Below, piece after piece: positions 37,525-48,442 of a stretch of 64,000 nucleotides of DNA (within the stretch, counting starts at the first letter, position 1; each line of letters opens with the position of its first letter). Under the pieces are notes generated by a model. It was not told where the DNA came from and ran no database searches. It saw only the letters and a program-made list of their open reading frames with translations. Origin of the DNA: an uncultured Prevotellaceae bacterium (lineage in GTDB: Bacteria; Bacteroidota; Bacteroidia; Bacteroidales; Bacteroidaceae); assembly GCA_902801375.1 (NCBI GenBank), contig CADCIB010000002.1, positions 124,001 through 188,000 on the forward strand. Reading direction: 5' to 3'. The position numbers and the translations under genes were made by a program.

Positions 37525-38730
37525 ATGTCGCGCGCGTATATAATAATAGGTGTTGTCTTGCTTTTCCTGACTGGGTGTCGGGAGAAGCAAGACAATGGCC
37601 GTTTGGTCACCCCGTGGGGAGAGATACAAACCGACAGCCTGCCAGAGTCTGACGATTTTACGCTGAAGGACATTGTCACAGGGGGTGAGATGATTATGCT
37701 CACCCTGCCAGGTCCGGAAACCTACTACGACTATCATGGCCGTGGCATGGGCGCACAGTTCCTGCTATGCGAGAAATTCGCTCAAAGCATAGGCGTGTCG
37801 CTGCGTGTAGAACTGTGCAAGGACACCGCAGAGATGATCAACCGATTGGAACTGGGCGAAGCCGACATCATTGCCTTTCCGCTACCCAAAAACTATGCGG
37901 GGGCCGACTCGTTACATTTCTGTGGGCTGACCACAGACTCGCTGAGGACTGCCGGATGGGCTGTCCAGCCGCACAACACAGAGCTGGCACAGGCTCTCGA
38001 CCATTGGTTCAAGCCCGACATGCTGGCGAAAATCAAACAAGAGGAGCATCAACTACTCACGCAGAAGCGGGTGCACCGTCGGGTGTTCTCACCCTTCCTG
38101 AACCGTCAGACGGGCCAGATCTCGAAGTTCGACCACTTGTTCCAGAAATATGCGCCGCAGGCGCGATGGGACTGGCGGCTGATGGCTGCCCAGTGCTACC
38201 AGGAGAGCTGTTTCGACCCGAATGCCCGCTCATGGGCAGGCGCCCGAGGTCTGATGCAGATTATGCCTGGCACGGCAGCGCATTTAGGCTTGTCAATGGA
38301 ACAGATACACCAGCCAGAGCCTAACATTGCCGCTGCCGCGAAATACCTGCAGCAGCTGACGGCTACGTTCAAGGACATCAATAACGCCACCGAGCGACAG
38401 AACTTCGTGCTGGCTGCCTACAACGGCGGTGCCAACCACGTGCGCGACGCGATGGCCTTGACCCGCAAAAACGGCGGTAATCCGCAGCGATGGGCTGAAG
38501 TGGCTCGCAACATGATGCTCCTGCGTGAGCCGGCAGGCTACAACGACCCTGTGGTGAAGTATGGCTACATGCGCGCCAACGAGACGGTCGACTATGTGGA
38601 GAAGATCCGCGAGCGCTACGCCCAATACCGGGGTGTGCCCTTCCGTAGCACGATAAATGGCTCCACCCCGACGTATCAGATGGTGGAGCCACGGAAGGCG
38701 AAACATCAACACAAATACCACGTGCAGTAG
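37525..38730 (+). CDS. MltF-like lytic murein transglycosylase lipoprotein
   Basis: 401 aa. Start at ATG 37525 (a GTG at 37513 would add four residues); signal MSRAYIIIGVVLLFLTGC with lipobox LTGC. The N-terminal part (about 45-180) resembles a solute-binding domain (family 3), and the C-terminal SLT domain has QESCFDPNARSWAGARGLMQ with the catalytic Glu in QES, then AAYNGG. This is the MltF layout. Cleaves glycan strands of peptidoglycan to 1,6-anhydro ends. The 103-bp spacer before it carries GGATTACACGAATT-like repeats. Confidence 0.9.
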   Translation: MSRAYIIIGVVLLFLTGCREKQDNGRLVTPWGEIQTDSLPESDDFTLKDIVTGGEMIMLTLPGPETYYDYHGRGMGAQFLLCEKFAQSIGVSLRVELCKDTAEMINRLELGEADIIAFPLPKNYAGADSLHFCGLTTDSLRTAGWAVQPHNTELAQALDHWFKPDMLAKIKQEEHQLLTQKRVHRRVFSPFLNRQTGQISKFDHLFQKYAPQARWDWRLMAAQCYQESCFDPNARSWAGARGLMQIMPGTAAHLGLSMEQIHQPEPNIAAAAKYLQQLTATFKDINNATERQNFVLAAYNGGANHVRDAMALTRKNGGNPQRWAEVARNMMLLREPAGYNDPVVKYGYMRANETVDYVEKIRERYAQYRGVPFRSTINGSTPTYQMVEPRKAKHQHKYHVQ

Positions 38731-38789
38731 AGGTTTTCAATTCGAAAACGCATGCAGGAGAAATGTGAGATGGAGAAGTGTTTCTGTGC

Positions 38790-39731
38790 TTATTCTGTCT
38801 TGATGAGCTGTTTCTCTCTGTGGCGTGTCTCAATGCTGCCATAGATGTAGTAGCACACAAACAGTTCTATCAGGCTGATGAACGAATAGACGAAATAGGT
38901 GACGGTGGAGACCCCGAAGTTCAACCAGCCAAACCACGAAGGCAGACCGCTCTCGTCGCCGCCGAGCATTCCCACTTGGTTCAGTCGTTGCACCATTTGC
39001 ACCACATACATGGGTAGCATCAGGATAATGGAGCACACGCCGATGCATAGTGAAAGCAGTAGCATACACACGAAAATGTAGCCCCAATGGCGTAAGCCGC
39101 GGCCGTACTTTCCAAATAGGGTGGGGAAGAGCTTGCTTTCTGTTTCCACCAGATATTTCGGTACGGTGTATAAAAACGGCAGGTAGAAGATAAGAGCCAG
39201 GATGATCACGACACCCACGACAAAAAACATCTGCACCAGACCGATGGCAGCATTTGGCTGCATGGCTTCTATCTCGGCCCCTTCAGCAGCGGCAGCTGCC
39301 GTCGCAGCGCTCTCGGCTCCTCCCGTGTAGAACACCAGCGCGAGGATGACGAGCGAGAGAATGATGCTCAGCAGAATGCTGAATCCCAACAGCTTTGTTA
39401 CGCGCCCCACATTCCAGCGCATCGATTGCTCGTTGAGCAGCATCGTTGCCCGGGCGCTGAAGGCAATGGCAACGACAATCACCGCAATGACAGCCACGAG
39501 CAACTTGACTCCCATCATGGCGGTCATTTCCAGGTTCTCCGGGTTTTCAAAGTTCGTTTCGAATACCGTCCACGCGCCCATCACTAAAGCGAACACAAGG
39601 GCATAGGCCCAGATGTGGCGGAAAATGGCCTTGAAATTGTCTGCCAACATGTGGTAGCCGGCACTCAGCGTGGCCGTGTAGCCACGATTCTTCATGAGTT
39701 CTTCTTTTTTCAGTTCAATAAGTTCAATCAT
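38790..39731 (-). CDS. Polytopic membrane protein, unknown function
   Basis: 313 aa with about six hydrophobic segments (for example AYALVFALVMGAWTVF, LLVAVIAVIVVAIAFSA, LLSIILSLVILALVFY, GLVQMFFVVGVVIILALIFYL) and an Ala/Glu-rich loop (SAATAAAAAEGAE). No catalytic motif. I do not recognise a named family; it resembles Bacteroidota membrane proteins annotated only as hypothetical. An alternative start at 39695 (MKNRGYTATL) is possible. A TATTTTTG element lies 42 bp upstream (39774-39781). Confidence 0.7.
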   Translation of the reverse strand: MIELIELKKEELMKNRGYTATLSAGYHMLADNFKAIFRHIWAYALVFALVMGAWTVFETNFENPENLEMTAMMGVKLLVAVIAVIVVAIAFSARATMLLNEQSMRWNVGRVTKLLGFSILLSIILSLVILALVFYTGGAESAATAAAAAEGAEIEAMQPNAAIGLVQMFFVVGVVIILALIFYLPFLYTVPKYLVETESKLFPTLFGKYGRGLRHWGYIFVCMLLLSLCIGVCSIILMLPMYVVQMVQRLNQVGMLGGDESGLPSWFGWLNFGVSTVTYFVYSFISLIELFVCYYIYGSIETRHREKQLIKTE

Positions 39732-39906
39732 AATACCTTATTATAGTGAGTGATTTGTTTCTGAAATCTAGTGCAAAAATAGTAGAAAAAAAGGAACCGA
39801 CCAAAAAAAATGCTTCGCAATTGTTCGCAACGACGAAAAAACACGCGAATGCAAATTATTGCACACCAATACTCTTTTCTTAAACACGGAGATACATGTT
39901 TTCTTA

Positions 39907-39991
39907 CAACGAATTACACGGATTACACGGAATTTCTAAGTCTCATGATGAGCAGCATAGTTTGAATCCGTGTAATCCGTGCAATCCGTTG
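39907..39991. repeat. 27-bp inverted repeat downstream of galK
   Basis: Arms 39907-39933 and 39965-39991 are inverted copies with three mismatches, made of doubled GGATTACAC/GTGTAATCC. The 31-nt loop and position just after the galK stop allow a terminator or mRNA-end stabiliser. A similar GGATTACACGAATT motif occurs at about 37439. Confidence 0.6.
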
Positions 39992-40008
39992 TTGAAAAGG
40001 GATGGGGA

Positions 40009-41175
<1,167 letters not shown>

Positions 41176-41236
41176 TCTATTCTTTTTTTGGTAATTATTA
41201 CTAGTGACTACGTGCTTACTCTTCGCACCACCTCTT

Positions 41237-42322
41237 TTACACCACGCCGAACTTGTAGACTGTCTTCTGTTTGTACTGTTCGCCCGGGCGCAGCACCACC
41301 GACGGGAAGTACGGGTGGTTGGGGCTGTCGGGGAAGTGCTGGCACTCGAAGCAGATGGAGCTTCTACGCGGGAAGGTCGTTCCGCCAGGTCCTGGCAGGC
41401 CGTCGCCCCAGTTGTTGGTGTATACCTGCATGCCCGGCTCTGTGGTCAGCACCTCCATGGTGCGGCCGCTCTTCGGGTCGGTGAGTCGTGCGGCAAATGT
41501 CAGCTTCATCTCCTCCTTCTTGTTCAGTACGAAGCAGTGGTCGTAGCCTGCGCCGTTGCGAATTTGCTCGTCGTCAGCGTCGATGTCCTGTCCCACAAGT
41601 TTCGGCGTGCGGAAGTCGAAGGGCGTGCCCTCTACTTTCAGGATTTCGCCCGTGGGAATGCTTGTCTCATCGATAGGGATGAAGAAGTCGGCATTGATCT
41701 CGCACAGCTGGTCAGTAATCTCCGTTGTGGGGTTGCCAATACCCTGCAGCGAGAAGAATCCGTGGTGAGTCAGGTTGACAATTGTCTTCTTGTTGGTCGT
41801 GGCCATATAGCCGATGGTGAACTCATTCTCGTCGGTGAAGGTGTAGACCACCGTCACTTTCACCTCACCTGTGAATCCTTCTTCAAGGTAGGGTGACACA
41901 TAGTTGAGCACTAATGTATTCTCACTCATCTTCAGCGCGTCCCACACGCGGGCGTTCCAGCCCTTCAGTCCGCCGTGCAGCGAGTTCGGACCGTTGTTGA
42001 TGGCCAGGTCGTAGTCCTTGCCGTTCAGGGTAAAGTGTCCCTTGGCAATGCGGTTGCCGTAGCGGCCGATGAGCGTCGAGAGATACTGCTGCCGGCTGTT
42101 GATAGCCTCCTGAATGTTAGGATAGCCCTGGATGACATTGGCAAAGTTGCCATCCTTGTCGGGCACCATGATGGCCAGCACCGCTCCACCGTAGTTGGTC
42201 ACGGCCACTTCGCAGCCTTGATTGTTGCGGAGAATGTAGAGATCCGTATTTTTCCCATTGATCGTGGTCTGAAAGTCCTCACGTTTCAGGCCACAGAGGT
42301 TTTGTGTTTCTGATGTGTTCAT
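41237..42322 (-). CDS. galM: Galactose mutarotase (aldose 1-epimerase)
   Basis: Interconverts alpha and beta anomers of galactose. 361 aa from ATG 42322. Family motifs: NNGPNSLHGGLKGWNARVWD (first catalytic His), IVNLTHHGFFSL (second His region; NLTNHxYFNL in most homologues) and SICFECQHFPDSPNHPYFPS with the catalytic Glu near the C-terminus. No signal peptide, so cytosolic. First gene of galM-galK. Confidence 0.95.
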   Translation of the reverse strand: MNTSETQNLCGLKREDFQTTINGKNTDLYILRNNQGCEVAVTNYGGAVLAIMVPDKDGNFANVIQGYPNIQEAINSRQQYLSTLIGRYGNRIAKGHFTLNGKDYDLAINNGPNSLHGGLKGWNARVWDALKMSENTLVLNYVSPYLEEGFTGEVKVTVVYTFTDENEFTIGYMATTNKKTIVNLTHHGFFSLQGIGNPTTEITDQLCEINADFFIPIDETSIPTGEILKVEGTPFDFRTPKLVGQDIDADDEQIRNGAGYDHCFVLNKKEEMKLTFAARLTDPKSGRTMEVLTTEPGMQVYTNNWGDGLPGPGGTTFPRRSSICFECQHFPDSPNHPYFPSVVLRPGEQYKQKTVYKFGVV

Positions 42323-42325
42323 ATC

Positions 42326-42360
42326 TACAAAGTATTGAGTTTGATACAAAGTATTGAGTT
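42326..42360. repeat. Paired 16-bp direct repeat in the galM leader
   Basis: TACAAAGTATTGAGTT at 42326-42341 and 42345-42360, 3 bp apart, immediately upstream of the galM start and downstream of its promoter. Spaced 19 bp start to start, about two helical turns. Confidence 0.7.
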
Positions 42361-42371
42361 GAAAAACTTTG

Positions 42372-42403
42372 CAAATATAATCATTTTTGTTGAGCCGTGC
42401 AAA
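42372..42403 (-). promoter_or_regulatory. Promoter of galM-galK
   Basis: TATATTTG (42372-42379, minus strand), 20-bp spacer, TTTG (42400-42403); a full consensus promoter about 50 bp before galM. Confidence 0.8.
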
Positions 42404-42527
42404 TACTACAACTTTAATTAACAAAAATGGAGAGGTGGATGGAATCACGAGCCAACGACGATGCGCCCGTCGACCTGTTCCATTTGCATTTGTCCATTTT
42501 GGAAAGACACTTGCTGTCGGGATTTGA

Positions 42528-42731
42528 GGACTGTCTGTTGTTAATGCAACTGACGTCGACACAGCCATTGACGAGACCACCGTCAGCACAGCCTCCAAGG
42601 CCACTACGGTCAGTATCACTTGTTACGATGCGACTGCACGTCAGTACAACACCCTACACAGAGGACTCAACATCGTTCGTCAGCAGATGTCCGACGGTTC
42701 AATCGTCACCAAGAAAGTTTTAGTGAAATAA
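42528..42731 (+). pseudogene. Remnant: C-terminal sorting tail of a lost secreted protein
   Basis: In this frame the DNA reads GLSVVNATDVDTAIDETTV... and ends RGLNIVRQQMSDGSIVTKKVLVK-stop. This is the pattern of Prevotella C-terminal sorting tails (normally KGLNIVRxxDGxxKKVLVK). Upstream there is a stop (TGA at 42525), no start codon and no protein-like frame beyond FGKTLAVGI, so the body of the gene is gone. A strong terminator still follows. The nearby 98-codon frame starting at 42427 in another phase is a chance opening. Confidence 0.5.
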
Positions 42732-42749
42732 AGGATATTGATGAATGAA

Positions 42750-42790
42750 AAGCAAGGCCGCCGACAAATCAGCGGCCTTGCTTGTTTTTT
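42750..42790 (+). terminator. Strong rho-independent terminator
   Basis: Perfect 12-bp stem AAGCAAGGCCGC (42750-42761) / GCGGCCTTGCTT (42772-42783) followed by GTTTTTT. Confidence 0.9.
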
Positions 42791-42847
42791 ACGGGGGCGA
42801 ACTCCCTCTTATTTTCCCTAATGAGGGGTGGTTTGTTTCGCACATTG

Positions 42848-44080
42848 CTACATGGCCAGGAAGTCGGCCACCACATAGCTGCTGCCGCCCACGAAAATAA
42901 AGTCATCATCGTCGGCCTCTTTCAGAGCATGGGCATATGCCTCGGCTACGCTATAGTGGAGGGTGCCCGCAAGCTGATGGTGCTTGCCCTTTTCTGCAAC
43001 GGAGGCAACGGGAATAGCCCGATGGGTATTGGCCTGCGTCCAGTAGTAGACGGCGTGCTGGGGCAGCATCTCCATCACCGCGTCGATGTCTTTGTCGTCG
43101 ACCATTCCGAAGACGATGCGCAGCTGTCGGCAACGTTGCTGTGCAATTTGTGGAGCAAGATACTGCCATCCGCCCACGTTGTGGCCTGTGTCGCAGACAA
43201 CCAATGGCCTTTCCTGTATCTTCTGCCAACGACCCACAAGGCCGGTCAGCTCGCAGACATGGGCGAAACCATCTGCGATGGAGGAAGGTGAAAGGTTGAG
43301 GATGGAGGAGGATAGGCAATGAAGTGCACAGAGAATGGTCTGTCGGTTCTTTTGCTGGTAGTCGCCTTTCAGTTCGAAGTCTATACCAGCAAAGGGTGCT
43401 GCATCGAATTCTTCAGCGAAGTAGAGTGGGGAGTTCATATCGTGTGCCTTGACGGCAAAGACGGGGCGTGTCTCGGGCAGAGTCTCACCCACCACGACGG
43501 GCACATGGGGCTTGATGATGCCGGCTTTCTCGCTGGCTATGCGCTCAAGGGTGTTGCCCAGAAACTGTGTGTGGTCGAGGCTGATGTTGGTGATGATACT
43601 CAGGACGGGGGTGATGATGTTGGTACAGTCAAGCCTTCCGCCCAAGCCTACTTCTACCACCGCGTAATCGACATGCTGCTCGGCGAAATACTTGAAGGCC
43701 ATAGCCGTAGTAAGCTCGAAAAAGGACGGGTGGAGGGGCTCGAAGAAAGCGCGCTCCTGTTCCACGAAGTCGATGACATACTGCTCTGGTATGCACTCAC
43801 CGTTGATGCGGATGCGCTCTCGGAAGTCTACCAGATGAGGTGAGGTGTAGAGGCCTACGCGGTAGCCTGCTGCCTGGAGTACGGCAGCGATGGTGTGGGA
43901 GCACGACCCCTTGCCGTTGGTGCCTGCTACATGGATGCTGCGGAACTGTCGATGGGGATGTCCGAAGTGCTTGTCGAGCGCCCAGGAGTTTTCCAATCCC
44001 TCCTTATAAGCACCAGCCCCGATCTTCTCGAAGACCGGGGTGACACTAAACAGATATGCTGTTGTCTGTTGATAATTCAT
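42848..44080 (-). CDS. folC: Dihydrofolate synthase / folylpolyglutamate synthase
   Basis: Mur-ligase-fold enzyme that joins glutamate to dihydropteroate and folates using ATP. VAGTNGKGSCSHTIAAVL is the P-loop (GTNGKGS), followed by GLYTSPHL and the VEVGLGGRLDCTN motif. 410 aa from ATG 44080. The longer frame to 44122 would start beside the dnaJ stop. Last gene of the ABC-F/grpE/dnaJ/folC run. A short purine-rich segment encoding SSSILNLSPSS (about 43280-43320) looks low in complexity. Confidence 0.93.
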   Translation of the reverse strand: MNYQQTTAYLFSVTPVFEKIGAGAYKEGLENSWALDKHFGHPHRQFRSIHVAGTNGKGSCSHTIAAVLQAAGYRVGLYTSPHLVDFRERIRINGECIPEQYVIDFVEQERAFFEPLHPSFFELTTAMAFKYFAEQHVDYAVVEVGLGGRLDCTNIITPVLSIITNISLDHTQFLGNTLERIASEKAGIIKPHVPVVVGETLPETRPVFAVKAHDMNSPLYFAEEFDAAPFAGIDFELKGDYQQKNRQTILCALHCLSSSILNLSPSSIADGFAHVCELTGLVGRWQKIQERPLVVCDTGHNVGGWQYLAPQIAQQRCRQLRIVFGMVDDKDIDAVMEMLPQHAVYYWTQANTHRAIPVASVAEKGKHHQLAGTLHYSVAEAYAHALKEADDDDFIFVGGSSYVVADFLAM

Positions 44081-44122
44081 TGATAAGTGCTTGAACCTGT
44101 TAATGGGTTCAATGTGAGGCAT

Positions 44123-45289
44123 TTAGTTGAAATAGTTGCGGAATTTATCGAAGATGCTTTCCTTGGTCTGCTTGTCACCCTTGAAGTTGTCGCTCTCGCG
44201 CAGTTCTTCCATCATCTTACGTTCTTCGCGTGATAGTGTCTTCGGCACGTAGACGCTGATGTTGACTACCAGGTCGCCGGTGGTGTTGCCATATCCCTGC
44301 ACCTGGGGCAGTCCCTTGCCACGCAGGCGAAGCGTCTTACCGGGTTGGGTGCCTGGCTCGATGCCTATCTTGACCTTCTTTCCTTCGATGGTGGGTATCT
44401 CTACATCGCCGCCAAGGGCAGCCGTTGGGAAGTCGAGCAGCAGGTTGTAGAGCACGTTGTTGCCGTCGCGTATGAATGTTTCGTTGGGTTCTTCCTCTAT
44501 AAACACCTGTATGTCGCCGTTCACACCGTTATGGATGGCTGCATTGCCTTTGCCTGGCACGTTAACCACCATTCCCTCGGCCACACCAGCTGGAATCTTG
44601 ATTTCCACCACTTCTTCACCCTTCACGACGCCACTGCCGCCACATTCGCGGCATTTGTTGCGGATGATGCGTCCCTCGCCTTGACAGGTGGGGCATACGC
44701 TCTGTGTTTGCATCGTGCCGAAGAGGCTCTGCGTGGTGCGTGTGACGACGCCACTTCCGTGACACGTAGGACAACTGTCGGTCTTGCCATCTTCCGAGCC
44801 TGTTCCGTGGCAGTGGCTACAGGTGATGTCCTTGCGCACCTTGAATTTCTTAGTGACGCCTGTAGACACTTCCTGAAGCGACATCCTGACTTTCAGGCGT
44901 AGGTCTGAACCACGGTGCTGCGGAGCCTGACGTCCGCCGCCGAAACCTCCGAAACCGCTGAAACCACCGAATCCACCACGTCCGCCGAAGACATCGCCGA
45001 ACATGGTGAAGATGTCGTCCATAGAGAATCCCCCGCCGCCGAATCCGCCAAAGCCTCCTGCACCTCCCAGTCCTTCGAAACCGAACTGGTCGTAGCGTTG
45101 GCGCTTTTGCGGGTCGTGAAGCACGTCGTAGGCCTCGGCGGCCTCCTTGAATTTCTCCTCAGCGTCTTTGTTGCCGGGATTGCGGTCGGGATGGTATTTG
45201 ATGGCGATGCGCCGATAAGCTTTCTTGATGTCGTCTTCGGAAGCATTCTTGTCAACGCCAAGTACCTCGTAATAATCTCTTTTTGCCAT
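44123..45289 (-). CDS. dnaJ: Chaperone DnaJ
   Basis: Hsp40 co-chaperone stimulating DnaK. The J domain ([19 protein letters not shown] in [10 protein letters not shown]) is followed by a long Gly/Phe-rich linker and four zinc-binding repeats: [32 protein letters not shown]. Then come the substrate-binding domains. 388 aa, full length. 46 bp downstream of grpE. Confidence 0.97.
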   Translation of the reverse strand: MAKRDYYEVLGVDKNASEDDIKKAYRRIAIKYHPDRNPGNKDAEEKFKEAAEAYDVLHDPQKRQRYDQFGFEGLGGAGGFGGFGGGGFSMDDIFTMFGDVFGGRGGFGGFSGFGGFGGGRQAPQHRGSDLRLKVRMSLQEVSTGVTKKFKVRKDITCSHCHGTGSEDGKTDSCPTCHGSGVVTRTTQSLFGTMQTQSVCPTCQGEGRIIRNKCRECGGSGVVKGEEVVEIKIPAGVAEGMVVNVPGKGNAAIHNGVNGDIQVFIEEEPNETFIRDGNNVLYNLLLDFPTAALGGDVEIPTIEGKKVKIGIEPGTQPGKTLRLRGKGLPQVQGYGNTTGDLVVNISVYVPKTLSREERKMMEELRESDNFKGDKQTKESIFDKFRNYFN

Positions 45290-45335
45290 TTTTTTTGTCG
45301 TTATGTAGGTCTTTGTAACAAAGACTCACGGAACC

Positions 45336-45926
45336 TTATTGGCCTACTGCCACTTTGGCATGCCGGATCACCTTGTCGTTGAGCGTATAGCCCGTCTGTA
45401 CGCAGTCGATGACCTTGCCTTTCTTGTCGTCGCCCATACCCGGCACCATTGCGATGGCCTCGTGATAGTCAACGTCGAAATCCTTGTCGGCGGTTTCTAT
45501 CTTCTTCACGCCCAATCCTTCAAGGGTCTTGACGAATTTGTGGAAGATGAGCTCCATGCCTTCCTTGATGGCCTTTGGGTCGTCGGTCTTGTCAGCAAGG
45601 GCACGTTCGAAGTCGTCGAGCACGGGCAGGATGGCCGTGATGGTCTTCTCGCCGCCATTGAGGATGAGTTCTGCCTTCTCCTTGATGGTGCGCTTGCGGT
45701 AGTTCTCAAACTCTGCCTGCTTGTAGAGCATCTGGCTTTTAAGGTTCTCTATCTCTGCCAAAGCGGCGTCGAGCGGGTCTTTCTCCTCTTCTGCGGGAGT
45801 TTCCTCCGTCTGTGCGTCGTCCGTCTGTTGTTTGTTGTTCACGGTCTCTTCGGCCTGTGTGTTTTCCGACTTGTTCTCCTCTTCGAGGTTGCCGTCTTCG
45901 ATATTGATTTTCTTTTCTTCGCTCAT
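45336..45926 (-). CDS. grpE: Nucleotide exchange factor GrpE
   Basis: 196-aa DnaK exchange factor: acidic low-complexity N-terminus rich in E, N and T (about 1-50), a coiled coil (LAEIENLKSQMLYKQAEFENYRKRT) and the C-terminal beta domain (AIAMVPGMGDDKKGKVIDCVQTGYTLNDKVIRHAKVAV). dnaK is outside the window. Part of the leftward grpE-dnaJ pair. Confidence 0.96.
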   Translation of the reverse strand: MSEEKKINIEDGNLEEENKSENTQAEETVNNKQQTDDAQTEETPAEEEKDPLDAALAEIENLKSQMLYKQAEFENYRKRTIKEKAELILNGGEKTITAILPVLDDFERALADKTDDPKAIKEGMELIFHKFVKTLEGLGVKKIETADKDFDVDYHEAIAMVPGMGDDKKGKVIDCVQTGYTLNDKVIRHAKVAVGQ

Positions 45927-45979
45927 AGTTCTAACGTTTTTCCTTTTGTTTCCGCTGATAGCAAAAACCGTGCCAGTCC

Positions 45980-47608
<1,629 letters not shown>

Positions 47609-47628
47609 TTATTTGTTGATTTTGCGTG

Positions 47629-47660
47629 CAAAGGTACGATTAAAAGAGCGAAATACCAAA
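47629..47660 (-). promoter_or_regulatory. Promoter of the ABC-F-grpE-dnaJ-folC run
   Basis: TACCTTTG (47629-47636, minus strand) with TTTG (47657-47660) 20 bp upstream. Confidence 0.8.
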
Positions 47661-47762
47661 TTTATTTGGGTATTTCCGAATGGGAGTACCTTATTTAAAG
47701 GTACAAACAAATGCCAACATACAAAATGAAAAATGATTTTCAATTCATTTTCCAGCTTTTCC

Positions 47763-47793
47763 TTTGATGTTTCAAATATCTTTCTTATCTTTG
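47763..47793 (+). promoter_or_regulatory. Promoter of the secreted-protein / variable-protein operon
   Basis: TTTG (47763-47766), 19-bp spacer, TATCTTTG (47786-47793). About 80 bp of leader follows before ATG 47873. Confidence 0.8.
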
Positions 47794-47872
47794 CACCGTC
47801 TCACTGAACGCTGAAAGCCTTTGGGCAGCCAGGGCTGGTGGGACGCTGACATACATTGAAAACTTTATTGTT

Positions 47873-48424
47873 ATGGAAAATTGTAATTTAACTAATTGCC
47901 GTCAATTATCTAAAAAGGCAGTCGCACTCATTTCATTATTTACATTGGGTGTTTCTGGATGGGCAAATTCAGGAATCGCCCCAGACGGTGGCGATAGTTT
48001 CTATGTCTATAAGAAAGGTTCCACGAAAGCGGTCGTGTATGCGCTTGACAACCTGGACAAAATGACGTTTGGTGAAAACGCACTCAGCTTGTACATGAAG
48101 GATGGCAAGACCGACTATGCCTACAGCACCCTTTCGTTTATTTCGTTCAATGGTACGAATGCGCAGCCCACATCCGTTGAGCAGCCGAAGGCAGCCGATG
48201 GCGATGTCAACGTCAGCTACGACCGCGGGGCTGCTGTCCTGCACATAGCGAGCCGTGTGCCTCTGTCCAGTGTCTGTGTCTATGATGTACAGGGCCATCA
48301 GCACGCATCCTTGCATAGCGGCGGGAAGACGCTCGATGTGCCCATTGCCCATCTGAAGCAGGGTGTCTACGTGGTCACCCTCACAGGCGACGGAATGAAA
48401 AAGAGTGTAAAAATCATCAAATAA
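47873..48424 (+). CDS. Small secreted protein with C-terminal sorting-type domain
   Basis: 183 aa. N-terminal hydrophobic segment (about 16-31; AVALISLFTLGVSGWA) acts as signal. The first half has FYVYKKGSTKAVVYALDNLDKMTFGENALSLYMKDG, a pattern common in short Prevotella surface proteins. The second half (about 95-183) has VCVYDVQGHQ...LKQGVYVVTLTGDGMKKSVKIIK, a type IX-like sorting domain. It lies 18 bp before the VWA/FGE gene and shares its promoter. Function unknown; it may accompany the larger protein to the surface. Confidence 0.75.
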   Translation: MENCNLTNCRQLSKKAVALISLFTLGVSGWANSGIAPDGGDSFYVYKKGSTKAVVYALDNLDKMTFGENALSLYMKDGKTDYAYSTLSFISFNGTNAQPTSVEQPKAADGDVNVSYDRGAAVLHIASRVPLSSVCVYDVQGHQHASLHSGGKTLDVPIAHLKQGVYVVTLTGDGMKKSVKIIK

Positions 48425-48442
48425 GGGGGAGGAGACAAGACT

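Noticed and set aside
42427-42723. 98-codon frame starting MERWMESRAND
   Set aside because: Runs in a different phase from the sorting-tail relic and gives a translation without protein-like character.
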